Assembly (NCBI GenBank): GCA_016222825.1 | Contig: JACRQF010000010.1 | Location: forward strand, 124,001-188,000 | DNA length: 64,000 bases | From: Verrucomicrobiota bacterium | Lineage (GTDB): Bacteria; Verrucomicrobiota; Verrucomicrobiia; CAIQCK01 | Direction of reading: 5' to 3' | In this document: one piece after another, positions 56,582 to 64,000 of the stretch | Layout: every line of letters starts with the position of its first letter | How positions within the stretch are numbered: the stretch's first letter is position 1 | The notes under the pieces: model-generated | The model's database searches: none | Told to the model about the DNA's origin: nothing | Seen by the model: only the letters and a program-made list of their open reading frames with translations | Made by a program: the position numbers and the translations under genes

Positions 56582-58495
56582 TCAGCGGGCTTGCTTGGCC
56601 TTCGTGGCGTCGAACTTCCACTCCGCCACGACGGCGCCAGCGTTGTCCTTCAGCCGCAGCCACTCGACGCGAATCTCACCCGGCGCCGCACCCGGGTCGA
56701 GGCGGATGTGCCTGATGGCCTGCTTGGCGGGAAGCTTGAGCGCATAGTCATGCCACTCACCGTCGTGCGTCACTTCAAAGAACACGGAACGCACGCGCGC
56801 AAACTGCGGCTGCGGCGTGACCGACCAGAGAAGCTGGCCCTGACCCTTGCTGTTGGACTTCATCCGCAGTTCCAGTGTGAATGGCCCCTTCCCAGCCGGA
56901 ACTTCGCCCGTATAGGCAAACGCGTCGCCGCCGGTAGACGTGATGATGAGTTGGTTGTCCCGGATCATCACGTCGGCGTCTTTGCTTGGAATCCAACCCT
57001 CGGCGGGCCGCGCGCCGGGTGGCAACGGCCAGTAGTTCGGATTCGGCTTCGGCACAACGGCGCGGCTTTCGGCCAGGAACCTGTCGAGCAACGCGTTCAG
57101 TTCCTTCGCCTTCTCCGGAAGCTTCGCAGCAAGGTTGTTGGTTTCGCCGAGGTCCTCGGCGAGGTTGTAAAGTTCCAGCCGGTCGCTCTGGTCTTCGTTG
57201 TCGCAGAAGTTGCGGATGAGCTTCCAGTCGCCTTTGCGGACGTATGCAGATGGCACGGTGCTGACGACCGGGGCGTAGTGCGGGAAATGGCAGAAGATTG
57301 CCTCGCGGCTGAGCGGCTGGCCGCGCAACGCCGGTGCGAAACTGATGCCGTCAAATCTCTGTCCCTCCTGCGGCTTCAGCCCGGTCATCTCCAGCAGCGT
57401 CGGATAGAAGTCCACGCTTTGGATGATTGCATCGCTCTTCGAGCCGCCGCGCGCCACGCCCGGCCAGACGACCACGCATGGCTCGCGCGTGCCGCCTTCG
57501 TAGATGGTCGCCTTGCCGCCGCGCAACGGCGCGTTGCTCGTGATTGGGATGTTGCCATACTCCGGCCGCAACGGAGTCCGCTTGCTTTCGTTCGCGGCCG
57601 GAAACGTCACGCCGCCATTGTCGGAGAAGAAGACGATGATCGTTTTCTCGGCAAGCCCCAACTCATCGAGCGTCTTCAGCAGCGTGCCGACTGCGTCGTC
57701 GAGGCTCTCGACCATCGCTGCGTAGAGCGGGTTATGCTGCGGGGTTTTTGAATCAACGCGCTTGTGGTATTTCTCGATCAGCTTCTGCTTCGCGTCCCAC
57801 GGCGAGTGGACGGAGAACGCCCAGTAGTTCAGGAAGAACGGCCGGTCCTTGTTGGCGCGCACAAATCTCACCGCCTCCGATGCCATTCGATCTTCGATGT
57901 GCTCGCCGGGCTGGCCCTGGAAGTTGAGTTGCGGCAGCCACTTCCAGGGGGCGATGTAGCCGCCGGCTGGGCCAGGTCCGGAGGTGTGCGGCACGTCCAC
58001 GTCGAAACCCTGATGAAGCGGGTCATACGGCTCCAAGCCGAGGTGCCACTTGCCGAAGTGACCGGTGGCGTAACCCGCGCCCTTCAGCGCCTCCGCCAGC
58101 GTGAAATACTCCTGTTTCAATCGCGTGACGCTGACCGCCTGCAGCGCTTTGCTCGCCCGTGGGCCGCTGGGGACAAGTTTCTCTTCAAACAGCTCCTCCG
58201 CGACGTGGCAGGAAGGCGTTGTGATGCCGATTCGCGCCGGCCAGAGGCCCGTCATGATGCTGGAGCGCGTCGGCGAGCAGAGCGGACTGGCAGCATAAGC
58301 TTGCGTGAACATCATCCCGCGCGCCGCGAGCCGCTCGATGTTCGGCGTTTCGTAAAGCTTGCTGCCGTAGAGCGACGTGTCGCGCCAGCCGAGATCGTCG
58401 GCAAGGATGAAGATGACGTTGGGCCTGCGCGGACTAGCCGCAAGCGCACCAACAGTGACCACAACTGACAGAATCGAAAGCAGAAGTCGTTTCAT
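56582..58495 (-). CDS. Sulfatase (type I, formylglycine) with C-terminal jelly-roll extension
   Basis: 637 residues from ATG 58495, where GGAG lies 5 nt upstream. Signal peptide about 1-20. Active-site motif CSPTRSSIMTG with Cys73 to become formylglycine; metal ligands in ILADDLGWRD and FFSDNGGVTF; GKWHLG typical of the family. After about residue 500 a 130-residue beta-rich module (FAYTGEVPAGKGPFTLELRM, HDYALKLP) is added, probably carbohydrate binding. Removes sulfate esters from a glycan. No sulfatase-maturing enzyme is in the window. Confidence 0.92.
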   Translation of the reverse strand: MKRLLLSILSVVVTVGALAASPRRPNVIFILADDLGWRDTSLYGSKLYETPNIERLAARGMMFTQAYAASPLCSPTRSSIMTGLWPARIGITTPSCHVAEELFEEKLVPSGPRASKALQAVSVTRLKQEYFTLAEALKGAGYATGHFGKWHLGLEPYDPLHQGFDVDVPHTSGPGPAGGYIAPWKWLPQLNFQGQPGEHIEDRMASEAVRFVRANKDRPFFLNYWAFSVHSPWDAKQKLIEKYHKRVDSKTPQHNPLYAAMVESLDDAVGTLLKTLDELGLAEKTIIVFFSDNGGVTFPAANESKRTPLRPEYGNIPITSNAPLRGGKATIYEGGTREPCVVVWPGVARGGSKSDAIIQSVDFYPTLLEMTGLKPQEGQRFDGISFAPALRGQPLSREAIFCHFPHYAPVVSTVPSAYVRKGDWKLIRNFCDNEDQSDRLELYNLAEDLGETNNLAAKLPEKAKELNALLDRFLAESRAVVPKPNPNYWPLPPGARPAEGWIPSKDADVMIRDNQLIITSTGGDAFAYTGEVPAGKGPFTLELRMKSNSKGQGQLLWSVTPQPQFARVRSVFFEVTHDGEWHDYALKLPAKQAIRHIRLDPGAAPGEIRVEWLRLKDNAGAVVAEWKFDATKAKQAR

Positions 58496-58503
58496 CCAGT
58501 CTC

Positions 58504-59910
58504 CTACCTCAGCAACTCCAATCCGCCCTCCGGGACGCGCACAACCATCGAGAAGCCGGCTTTCACGCGCGGCTGTTTGGCCCAGCTTGCCGCCGCGTCC
58601 TTCCAACGCTGCAAGCGCGCCGCGTCGAGCAACGGATCGCCGCGTTTCTCACGCCAGCCCTGCATCGCGGTTTCGAGCTTCTTTCGCGCGTCAGCGTGTG
58701 CGGGATCGGCAGAGAGGTTCTTGGTTTCGTTCGGGTCGTTTTGCAGATCGAACAACTCCACCGCGGGCTGCTCTGTGTTGGGAGCAAGGTTCAGCACCAG
58801 CTTGTAGCGCCTGTCGCGGACCGTGCGCTGCGGGCGGAACACGTCCGGCGTGTGGAAGTTCATCTCCGTGAACAGCAGTTCCCGCCAGTCCGCCGCTGAC
58901 TCACCCCGCAGCAATGGCTGGAGCGCCGCGCCGACAAGCGTGTCGGGAGCTTTGACGCCGCAAGCCGCCAGCACCGTCGGCATCAAATCGAGCAGCGAGA
59001 CGGTTTCCGCCCGGACTTGGCCGGCCTTCGCGCTGCCCGGCCAGCGCATCAACATCGGCACGCGCACGCCCGTCTCGTAGCAGGTGGTCTTGCCGCGCGG
59101 CATGGCGGTGCCGTTATCGCCAACGAAGATGACCATCGTGTTCTCAGCAAAGCCCGCCGCTTTCAACTCATCCAACAACAAACCGATACCTGCGTCTATC
59201 CGCATCACGGAGTTCAGCAAGCGCGCCGTGGCCATCGCGTTCTTCGACGGGTCGGTTGCGTTGAGCGGAATCGGCTCCTTGATGGCAGTGGCGGTGAGCG
59301 GTTTCTCCGGCAGGCCGGCGATCTGGTCTGTCTCTTTGTTCAGCGGGCCATGCGGGTCCATGTAGTTCACGTAGTAGAAGAACCGCCGGCCCGCCGCTTT
59401 CGCAGAGGCGAGGAACGCGCGGCTCTGCTCCGCCACCCAGCGCACGTTCCGCGTTGGCAGAGGGGCCGTCTTCTCCTTGGGCATCCAGTCGAATGGAAAC
59501 TCCGCCGCCGGCTCGACGTGCAGCTTGCCGATGATGCCTGTCCGATAGCCCGCCGCCTTCAGCAGCGCCGGCATCGTCGGCTGGCCCGAGTGCATCCGGA
59601 AACCGAGGTGCGCGAGGCCGACCTGCCCGTTCTGGTGCGGCCAGCGCCCTGTCAGCAGCGCCGCGCGCGACGCGCTGCACGACGACTGCGCCACATAGGC
59701 ATTACGGAACAGCACGCCCTCCGCAGCCATCGCGTCGAGCTTCGGCGTCGCGATGCGCTTCTCGCCGTAGCATGAGAGATTCAAGCCAAGATCGTCGGCG
59801 GTGATGAGAAGGATGTTCGGCCTCTTCGCATCGGTCGCGAACAGCGTTCCGCCGCTAATACCAACACCCAGCGCCAGAAGCAGCACTAAAATAGATGGGG
59901 TTCGTTTCAT
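58504..59910 (-). CDS. Sulfatase (type I), heparan N-sulfatase-like
   Basis: 468 residues from ATG 59910. Signal peptide about 1-26. Active site SSCSASRAALLTGRWPHQNG with Cys78: the CSASR form and the following GRWPHQNG are seen in sulfamidase-like and related exo-sulfatases. LLITADDLGLNLSCYG and FVGDNGTAMPRGKTTCYE supply metal ligands; here a Gly replaces the usual Ser before DNG. Compact, no extra domain. 8 bp ahead of the next sulfatase gene. Confidence 0.9.
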   Translation of the reverse strand: MKRTPSILVLLLALGVGISGGTLFATDAKRPNILLITADDLGLNLSCYGEKRIATPKLDAMAAEGVLFRNAYVAQSSCSASRAALLTGRWPHQNGQVGLAHLGFRMHSGQPTMPALLKAAGYRTGIIGKLHVEPAAEFPFDWMPKEKTAPLPTRNVRWVAEQSRAFLASAKAAGRRFFYYVNYMDPHGPLNKETDQIAGLPEKPLTATAIKEPIPLNATDPSKNAMATARLLNSVMRIDAGIGLLLDELKAAGFAENTMVIFVGDNGTAMPRGKTTCYETGVRVPMLMRWPGSAKAGQVRAETVSLLDLMPTVLAACGVKAPDTLVGAALQPLLRGESAADWRELLFTEMNFHTPDVFRPQRTVRDRRYKLVLNLAPNTEQPAVELFDLQNDPNETKNLSADPAHADARKKLETAMQGWREKRGDPLLDAARLQRWKDAAASWAKQPRVKAGFSMVVRVPEGGLELLR

Positions 59911-59929
59911 AAGATCAGTCCTCAATGTC

Positions 59930-61525
59930 TCACTGTTTCGCCGGTGGGTTCTTCGCCTCAACGGACACGCCGCTCTCCACCGAGATGACCGGCGTCATTC
60001 CTTTCTCATTGTCCTCGCGTGCGATGAAGACGCTGCCTTTATGGCCGACGCCTTTGACCGGGGTGTTCTGGCCAATGAGAAAACGGCCGTCCGGCAGGCC
60101 GGCGATGCCCACCGAGGCGTTGAAGTCCCATTTGCCCGAGAGGCGAAACGCTGCGTCCGCCCGCAACAGCACCTGCGGATTGCCGTAGCAGCCAAACCAC
60201 CACGAGCCGTTCGCCCACGCCGCCGTCTGGATGCCCATCAACGTGTAACCGCTGCCGAGCACGTGCCGTTTGCGAAACTTAAACCGCTCGTCGTATTCGT
60301 AGAGGTAGTTGCGGGTCACTCCCGGCGGCAGCCCGCCGACCACGATGAACCGGCCGTCGTGATACGCGATGCCTCCCGCGCCATGCACCACCTCGCGCAA
60401 CGGGTGCCACGCCAGTTCGGCGAGGCTCTGCCCGTCATAGACGAAGACCCACGAGTCCGCGTGTCCCTCGGGCTTGTTGAATTCGCGGAAATTCACCGCC
60501 ACAAAGACCTTCCCGTCATGGAAGCAAAGGTCGCCATAATGCCAAACCGCCGGCAGATGCTTGAGCACGCGCCCTTGCAGGTCGGTCTTCACCAACGCGT
60601 CGGTCCAACTCCAGTAGATCGCGCCGCGCCCGTCGGTGCAAATGCCCTGAAGATGGCGCTTGTAAACGCCTTCGCACGCCGCGTCCCGGAAAGCCCGCCC
60701 CGCCTTGAACGCGAGCAACTGCCGCGGATGGTCGGTGTAGATGCGCTCGACGCCCATCGCAAGGAACCGCTCCCACGCCGAGGAATCGTTGACGGTCCAG
60801 ACGCCGACGCCAAGTCCCGCCTGCTTGAGTTGGGCGATCTTCTCGGGCGTGACGGCGCGCTCGTTGAGCACCAGCGCCTCGAAACCGTGCTGCTTCGCAA
60901 TGCGGATGTCCGCCGCAATGTCCGACTCACCGCGGTCCCAAAACACGGGAATGGACGGCGCGAGCCGCTTCACTTCCGCCATGTAGTTCACATTGCCATC
61001 GTTGAACCCGACCCACGGCTCCGCGCCTAGTTGCTTCACCAACGCCACCACCTCGGACACGCAGTTCGTCTTCGGCTGAATGGATACCCGCGTCTGATGC
61101 TGTGTCATCACAAGCCGCAACACATCTTCCACCATAGGCATCCGATGCGGTGGACACTGTGCCCGCGACGTCCCATGCCGCCGCCGGAAGTCCGACGCCA
61201 CGTCTACCTTCCGCAACTGCTCGTAAGTGGACTCCGGCACCACAAGACTTCGGTCGCCCACGCGCCACGTTGTCCGGTCATGGCTCACCACCAGTTTGCC
61301 GTCGCGGGTGCGAAACACGTCCAGTTCGATCCAGTCCGCGCCCGCCGCGATGGCACTCTGGAAAGCTGCCAGCGTGTTCTCAGGACACTCGCCCGAGTTG
61401 CCGCGATGCGCGGTGACGCCGTTGTGGAGAAAACCGCCCGCGCTATCAGCCCCCGCGCCTGCTCCAACAACGGCAGGAACCGCAATGACCAAGGCAAGTA
61501 TCTGCGAGAACGTGATCATCCTCAT
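59930..61525 (-). CDS. Glycerophosphodiester phosphodiesterase fused to a beta-propeller-like domain
   Basis: 531 residues; signal peptide about 1-24. Residues about 36-275 are a GDPD TIM barrel: TAHRGNSGECPENTLAAF (His40, Glu49), WIELDVFRTRDGKLVVSHD (Glu67, Asp69, His82), GVWTVNDSSAWERFLAMGVE and IYTDHP. Residues about 285-531 are a different, beta-rich part with blade-like repeats (HLQGICTDGRGAIYWSWTDA, DLCFHDGKVFVAVNF, GGIAYHDGRFIVVGG, GIAGLPDGRFLIGQN). The fusion is unusual. Located among sulfatases, so it may act on a phosphodiester or a glycan rather than on lipids. Overlaps the preceding gene by ATGA. Confidence 0.85.
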   Translation of the reverse strand: MRMITFSQILALVIAVPAVVGAGAGADSAGGFLHNGVTAHRGNSGECPENTLAAFQSAIAAGADWIELDVFRTRDGKLVVSHDRTTWRVGDRSLVVPESTYEQLRKVDVASDFRRRHGTSRAQCPPHRMPMVEDVLRLVMTQHQTRVSIQPKTNCVSEVVALVKQLGAEPWVGFNDGNVNYMAEVKRLAPSIPVFWDRGESDIAADIRIAKQHGFEALVLNERAVTPEKIAQLKQAGLGVGVWTVNDSSAWERFLAMGVERIYTDHPRQLLAFKAGRAFRDAACEGVYKRHLQGICTDGRGAIYWSWTDALVKTDLQGRVLKHLPAVWHYGDLCFHDGKVFVAVNFREFNKPEGHADSWVFVYDGQSLAELAWHPLREVVHGAGGIAYHDGRFIVVGGLPPGVTRNYLYEYDERFKFRKRHVLGSGYTLMGIQTAAWANGSWWFGCYGNPQVLLRADAAFRLSGKWDFNASVGIAGLPDGRFLIGQNTPVKGVGHKGSVFIAREDNEKGMTPVISVESGVSVEAKNPPAKQ

Positions 61526-63636
61526 GGCCGGCTCCGGCCCGCGTCGCGGAGCTTCTCGAAGAGCGCCTGCAACTCCTTGACCTTGTCGGGATGCTCGGTG
61601 GCGACGTTCTTCTTCTCGCCAAGGTCATCGGCGAGGTTGACGAGGAACGGCGGGATCGCAGCTTTGCCTTTCCCCTTTCCTGCTCGCGCGGTCTTGCCGG
61701 CGTCCTTGTAGCTCTCTCGCGCGCCGCCAGCTTGGATGAGCTTCCACTGCCCTTGTCGGATGGTGAACGGCCCCTTCGTGCCGCCGACGTGGGCGACGAA
61801 GTTCTCGCGGCCCGGCTTGTCGTGCGGCTGGCCAAGCAGCGCGGGCAGGACGTTGAAACTGTCCGGCGCGGCATCGCTGGGCAGCGCCTGGCCCGTCAGT
61901 GCCGCGAACGTCGCCAGCAGGTCGAGATGCGCGATGAGTTCGGCACACCGGCTGCCAGCTTCGATCTTGCCTGGCCAGCGCGCAATGAACGGCACGCGAT
62001 GGCCGCCCTCGAACAAGCTGCCTTTGTAGCCACGCAACGCGCCATTGCACGGATGCTCGAAGTTGCCGACATCCTCGTAGCCGTCGTCCATCACGCCGCC
62101 GTTATCGCTGGTGAAGACCACCAGCGTCTTATCGGCCAGCTTCAACCGGTCCAGCGTCGCGAGCACCTCGCCGACGGCTACATCGAGTTCCACGATGGCA
62201 TCGCCGCGAGTGCCGCACTGGCTCTTGCCGTGGTGGCGCGGATGCGGCACGCGCGGCACGTGGATGTTGTGCGTGGCGAAGTAGAGGAAGAACGGTTTCT
62301 CCTTCTGCCCCTCGATAAAACTGACGGCCTTCTTCGTGAATGTGTCGGCCATGTCCTCGTCCTTCCAACGCGCCGACTTGCCGCCGGTCATCCAGCCGAT
62401 ACGGCCGACGCCGTTGACGATGGTGTTGTCGTGGCCGTGCGTGTGCCGCAGCTTCAGCAACTCCGGGTTCTCCTTGCCCGTCGGGTCGCTGCCAACCTTC
62501 TCCTTGTAACTGACCTTGATCGGGTCGCTCGGGTCGAGGCCGACGACGCGCCGGTTCTCAATGAACACCGTCGGCACGCGGTCGCCCGTCGCGGCCATGA
62601 TAAACGAGTAGTCGAAGCCAAGCTCCAGCGGGCCGGGCTTGATTTCGCCGTTCCAGTCCGGCCCGCCGTCGGGACCAAGGCCGAGGTGCCATTTGCCAAC
62701 GATGCCCGTCGTGTAACCAGCCCCCTTTAACATCGAAGGCAGCGTCACCGTGCCGGGCTGGATGGTGATTGCCGCGTCGCCCGGCGCGATGGCCGAGCCT
62801 TCCGGCTGTCGCCACGAATACTTGCCGGTGAGCAGCGCCCGCCGCGTCGGCGTGCAGGTGGACGCGGGCGAATGTGCGTCCATGAACCGCCGCCCGTCGC
62901 GCGCGAGCCGGTCGAGGTTCGGCGTCTGCACCATCTTCGCGCCGTGGCATGAAAGGTCGCCGTAGCCGATGTCGTCGGCGAGGATGACCACGATGTTCGG
63001 TTTCGCAGGCGTCAGTTCCTTGATTACGATGTCACGATACCACGCCTCGCTTGGACCGCCCTTGTGGATTTGCAGGCCGATGACGCCGACCTGCGGGATG
63101 GATGTGTCAGGTTCGACATAGTCCACCGTCGGATGGCCGTTGAGCCAGAACCGCACGTGCCGGCCCTCGCACAACACGCGATAGTCGTTCCAGTCGTTCG
63201 AACGGATGAACTTCCGTTGCTCCTCCGGTGACGGTCCGGCCAGAAGCTTGTGGCGGCGCTCGTCGTAGAGGCAGCCCCAATACTTCTGGCCGATGTCAGC
63301 CTGATAGCCGATCATCTCGCTGCTGTTTGGCACGCGCTCGCTGCGGATCTGCACGCCGGCGTTGACGTTCTCGCCGGCCAATTTGAACCGGAACCGAAGC
63401 TCGAAATCGCCGTAGGGCTTGCTGGTGCACAGATACTCGTTGTGAGGCACCGGTCCCGCGAGGCTGCCCCCGACAATCGCGCCGTCCTCAATGCGGAACG
63501 CCTTCAAATTCCCCTCCCAGCCCGAGAACGACTTGCCGTCAAACAACGGCGCAAATCCGCCTCTGTCTTCCTCGGCAGCGCGAACATTCGGCGCGAGTGC
63601 AACCAGCGCACAACAAATGATGAGCATACGATTCAT
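61522..63636 (-). CDS. DUF1080-sulfatase fusion protein, secreted
   Basis: 704 residues; signal peptide about 1-21. Residues about 25-208 are a DUF1080 domain (FAPLFDGKSFSGWEG, YGDFELRFRFKL, NAGVQIRSERVP, VIGLQIHKG, WYRDIVIKEL). Only four residues later a type I sulfatase begins (NIVVILADDIGYGDLSCHG) with the active site STCTPTRRALLTGKYSW (Cys261), GKWHLGLG and FTSDNGGVMDDG. Combining 3-keto-glycoside hydrolase/glycan-binding and desulfating modules in one chain suggests sequential action on one sulfated sugar. Starts 3 bp after the lyase gene. Confidence 0.9.
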   Translation of the reverse strand: MNRMLIICCALVALAPNVRAAEEDRGGFAPLFDGKSFSGWEGNLKAFRIEDGAIVGGSLAGPVPHNEYLCTSKPYGDFELRFRFKLAGENVNAGVQIRSERVPNSSEMIGYQADIGQKYWGCLYDERRHKLLAGPSPEEQRKFIRSNDWNDYRVLCEGRHVRFWLNGHPTVDYVEPDTSIPQVGVIGLQIHKGGPSEAWYRDIVIKELTPAKPNIVVILADDIGYGDLSCHGAKMVQTPNLDRLARDGRRFMDAHSPASTCTPTRRALLTGKYSWRQPEGSAIAPGDAAITIQPGTVTLPSMLKGAGYTTGIVGKWHLGLGPDGGPDWNGEIKPGPLELGFDYSFIMAATGDRVPTVFIENRRVVGLDPSDPIKVSYKEKVGSDPTGKENPELLKLRHTHGHDNTIVNGVGRIGWMTGGKSARWKDEDMADTFTKKAVSFIEGQKEKPFFLYFATHNIHVPRVPHPRHHGKSQCGTRGDAIVELDVAVGEVLATLDRLKLADKTLVVFTSDNGGVMDDGYEDVGNFEHPCNGALRGYKGSLFEGGHRVPFIARWPGKIEAGSRCAELIAHLDLLATFAALTGQALPSDAAPDSFNVLPALLGQPHDKPGRENFVAHVGGTKGPFTIRQGQWKLIQAGGARESYKDAGKTARAGKGKGKAAIPPFLVNLADDLGEKKNVATEHPDKVKELQALFEKLRDAGRSRP

Positions 63637-63639
63637 GGT

Positions 63640-64000
63640 CTATCTCCGATCAGGTAATTCCATTTTGCGCCACGCTGGGCCGACATCCTTGACCGCCGCC
63701 GTATCGGGAGCCTTCAGCCCCAGTTCAGCCGTGATGACGTTGTTCGTGATGACACAATCCACGGGTGGCAGCGTCGCGCCCTTGCCCGCGTAGCCGATGA
63801 GAATATCCTGCGCGCAACGCACCACCGTGTTCGAGGTAATCAAGGCGCGCTTGACCTGGAAATAACCGTGCAGGGGTGAGTCGGGAATGCCGTTCATGAG
63901 ACAGAGCGCGGCGCGCGCGTCCTTGCCGGTGAGATCGTAGAAGCGGTTGCCGACCACGCGATGATCCTCGCAGATGACGCGCACGCCGCCCGTATTCTTC
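63640..64000 (-). CDS. PL6-type polysaccharide lyase, C-terminal part (5' end outside window)
   Basis: The last 119 or so residues of a right-handed beta-helix protein: KNTGGVRVICEDHRVVGNRF, LHGYFQVKRALITSNTVVRC, DILIGYAG, DCVITNNVI. The GYFQV/A..I..N..V.C..D..IG pattern is that of PL6 lyases (alginate lyase and chondroitinase B/dermatan lyase). The frame is open to the window end, so the start and the catalytic residues lie outside. First visible gene of the sulfated-polysaccharide run. Confidence 0.8.
   Translation of the reverse strand, partial: KNTGGVRVICEDHRVVGNRFYDLTGKDARAALCLMNGIPDSPLHGYFQVKRALITSNTVVRCAQDILIGYAGKGATLPPVDCVITNNVITAELGLKAPDTAAVKDVGPAWRKMELPDRR

Overview
The window (GC-rich, roughly 60-65 % by eye, apart from a few AT-richer patches) looks like a chromosomal segment of a heterotrophic Verrucomicrobiota bacterium, probably of the Pedosphaerales/Limisphaerales type. 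This is an inference from gene content: many secreted sugar-active enzymes, DUF1080 and DUF6807/PmoA proteins, Tat-exported Gfo/Idh/MocA oxidoreductases, sulfatases, LamG-tailed proteins, a 1240-residue TPR/beta-propeller protein and a VF530 protein. No rRNA or other decisive taxonomic marker is present.

Layout. 1-5.8 kb: end of a GH27 alpha-galactosidase, a GH99-like/LamG protein, an SMP-30-type lactonase, a duplicated LamG remnant, a fibronectin-III protein, a 22-bp tandem repeat array and a DUF1080 protein. 6.2-10.4 kb: GH51 arabinofuranosidase and heparinase II/III-type lyase. 10.5-22.4 kb: orphan Flp pilin, a PA-IL-like domain protein, the giant TPR/propeller protein, two tandem 3D-domain proteins, korAB, thrH, a strong hairpin repeat, a tiny lipoprotein and a FlgT-like exported protein. 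22.5-24.5 kb: four minus-strand membrane-protein genes separated by attC sites, that is, an integron cassette cluster without a visible integrase (CALIN), followed at 24.57-24.87 kb by a 41-bp array of TTCTAGA/TCTAGAA palindromes. 25.0-28.4 kb: translationally coupled tyrA-cmk-plsC facing dgt; then tRNA-Gly(CCC).

29.0-41.3 kb: a Wsp-like chemosensory operon (two receptors, wspB, wspC, wspD, wspE, wspF). The expected WspR response regulator-diguanylate cyclase is absent. In its place is a protein whose N-terminus is a WspR-like receiver and stalk joined to a histidine kinase with two more receivers, followed by a receiver-SpoIIE (RsbU-like) phosphatase. This suggests surface-sensing-type input wired to a phosphorelay and partner-switch output rather than directly to c-di-GMP.

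41.4-50.6 kb: mixed genes (ABM monooxygenase, ceramidase-like, zinc phospholipase C-like, 3'-5' exonuclease, tandem FKBP isomerases, a toxin-antitoxin pair, VF530, RluA-type pseudouridine synthase, VOC protein). 50.6-64.0 kb: a long minus-strand run for breakdown of a sulfated, probably uronate-containing polysaccharide: PL6 lyase (cut by the window end), a DUF1080-sulfatase fusion, a glycerophosphodiesterase-propeller fusion, two further sulfatases, two Tat-exported Gfo/Idh/MocA oxidoreductases, a DUF6807 protein, a sugar isomerase/epimerase and a GH71/99-like hydrolase. The most unusual items are the re-wired Wsp operon, the CALIN with its adjoining palindrome array, and the 22-bp array.
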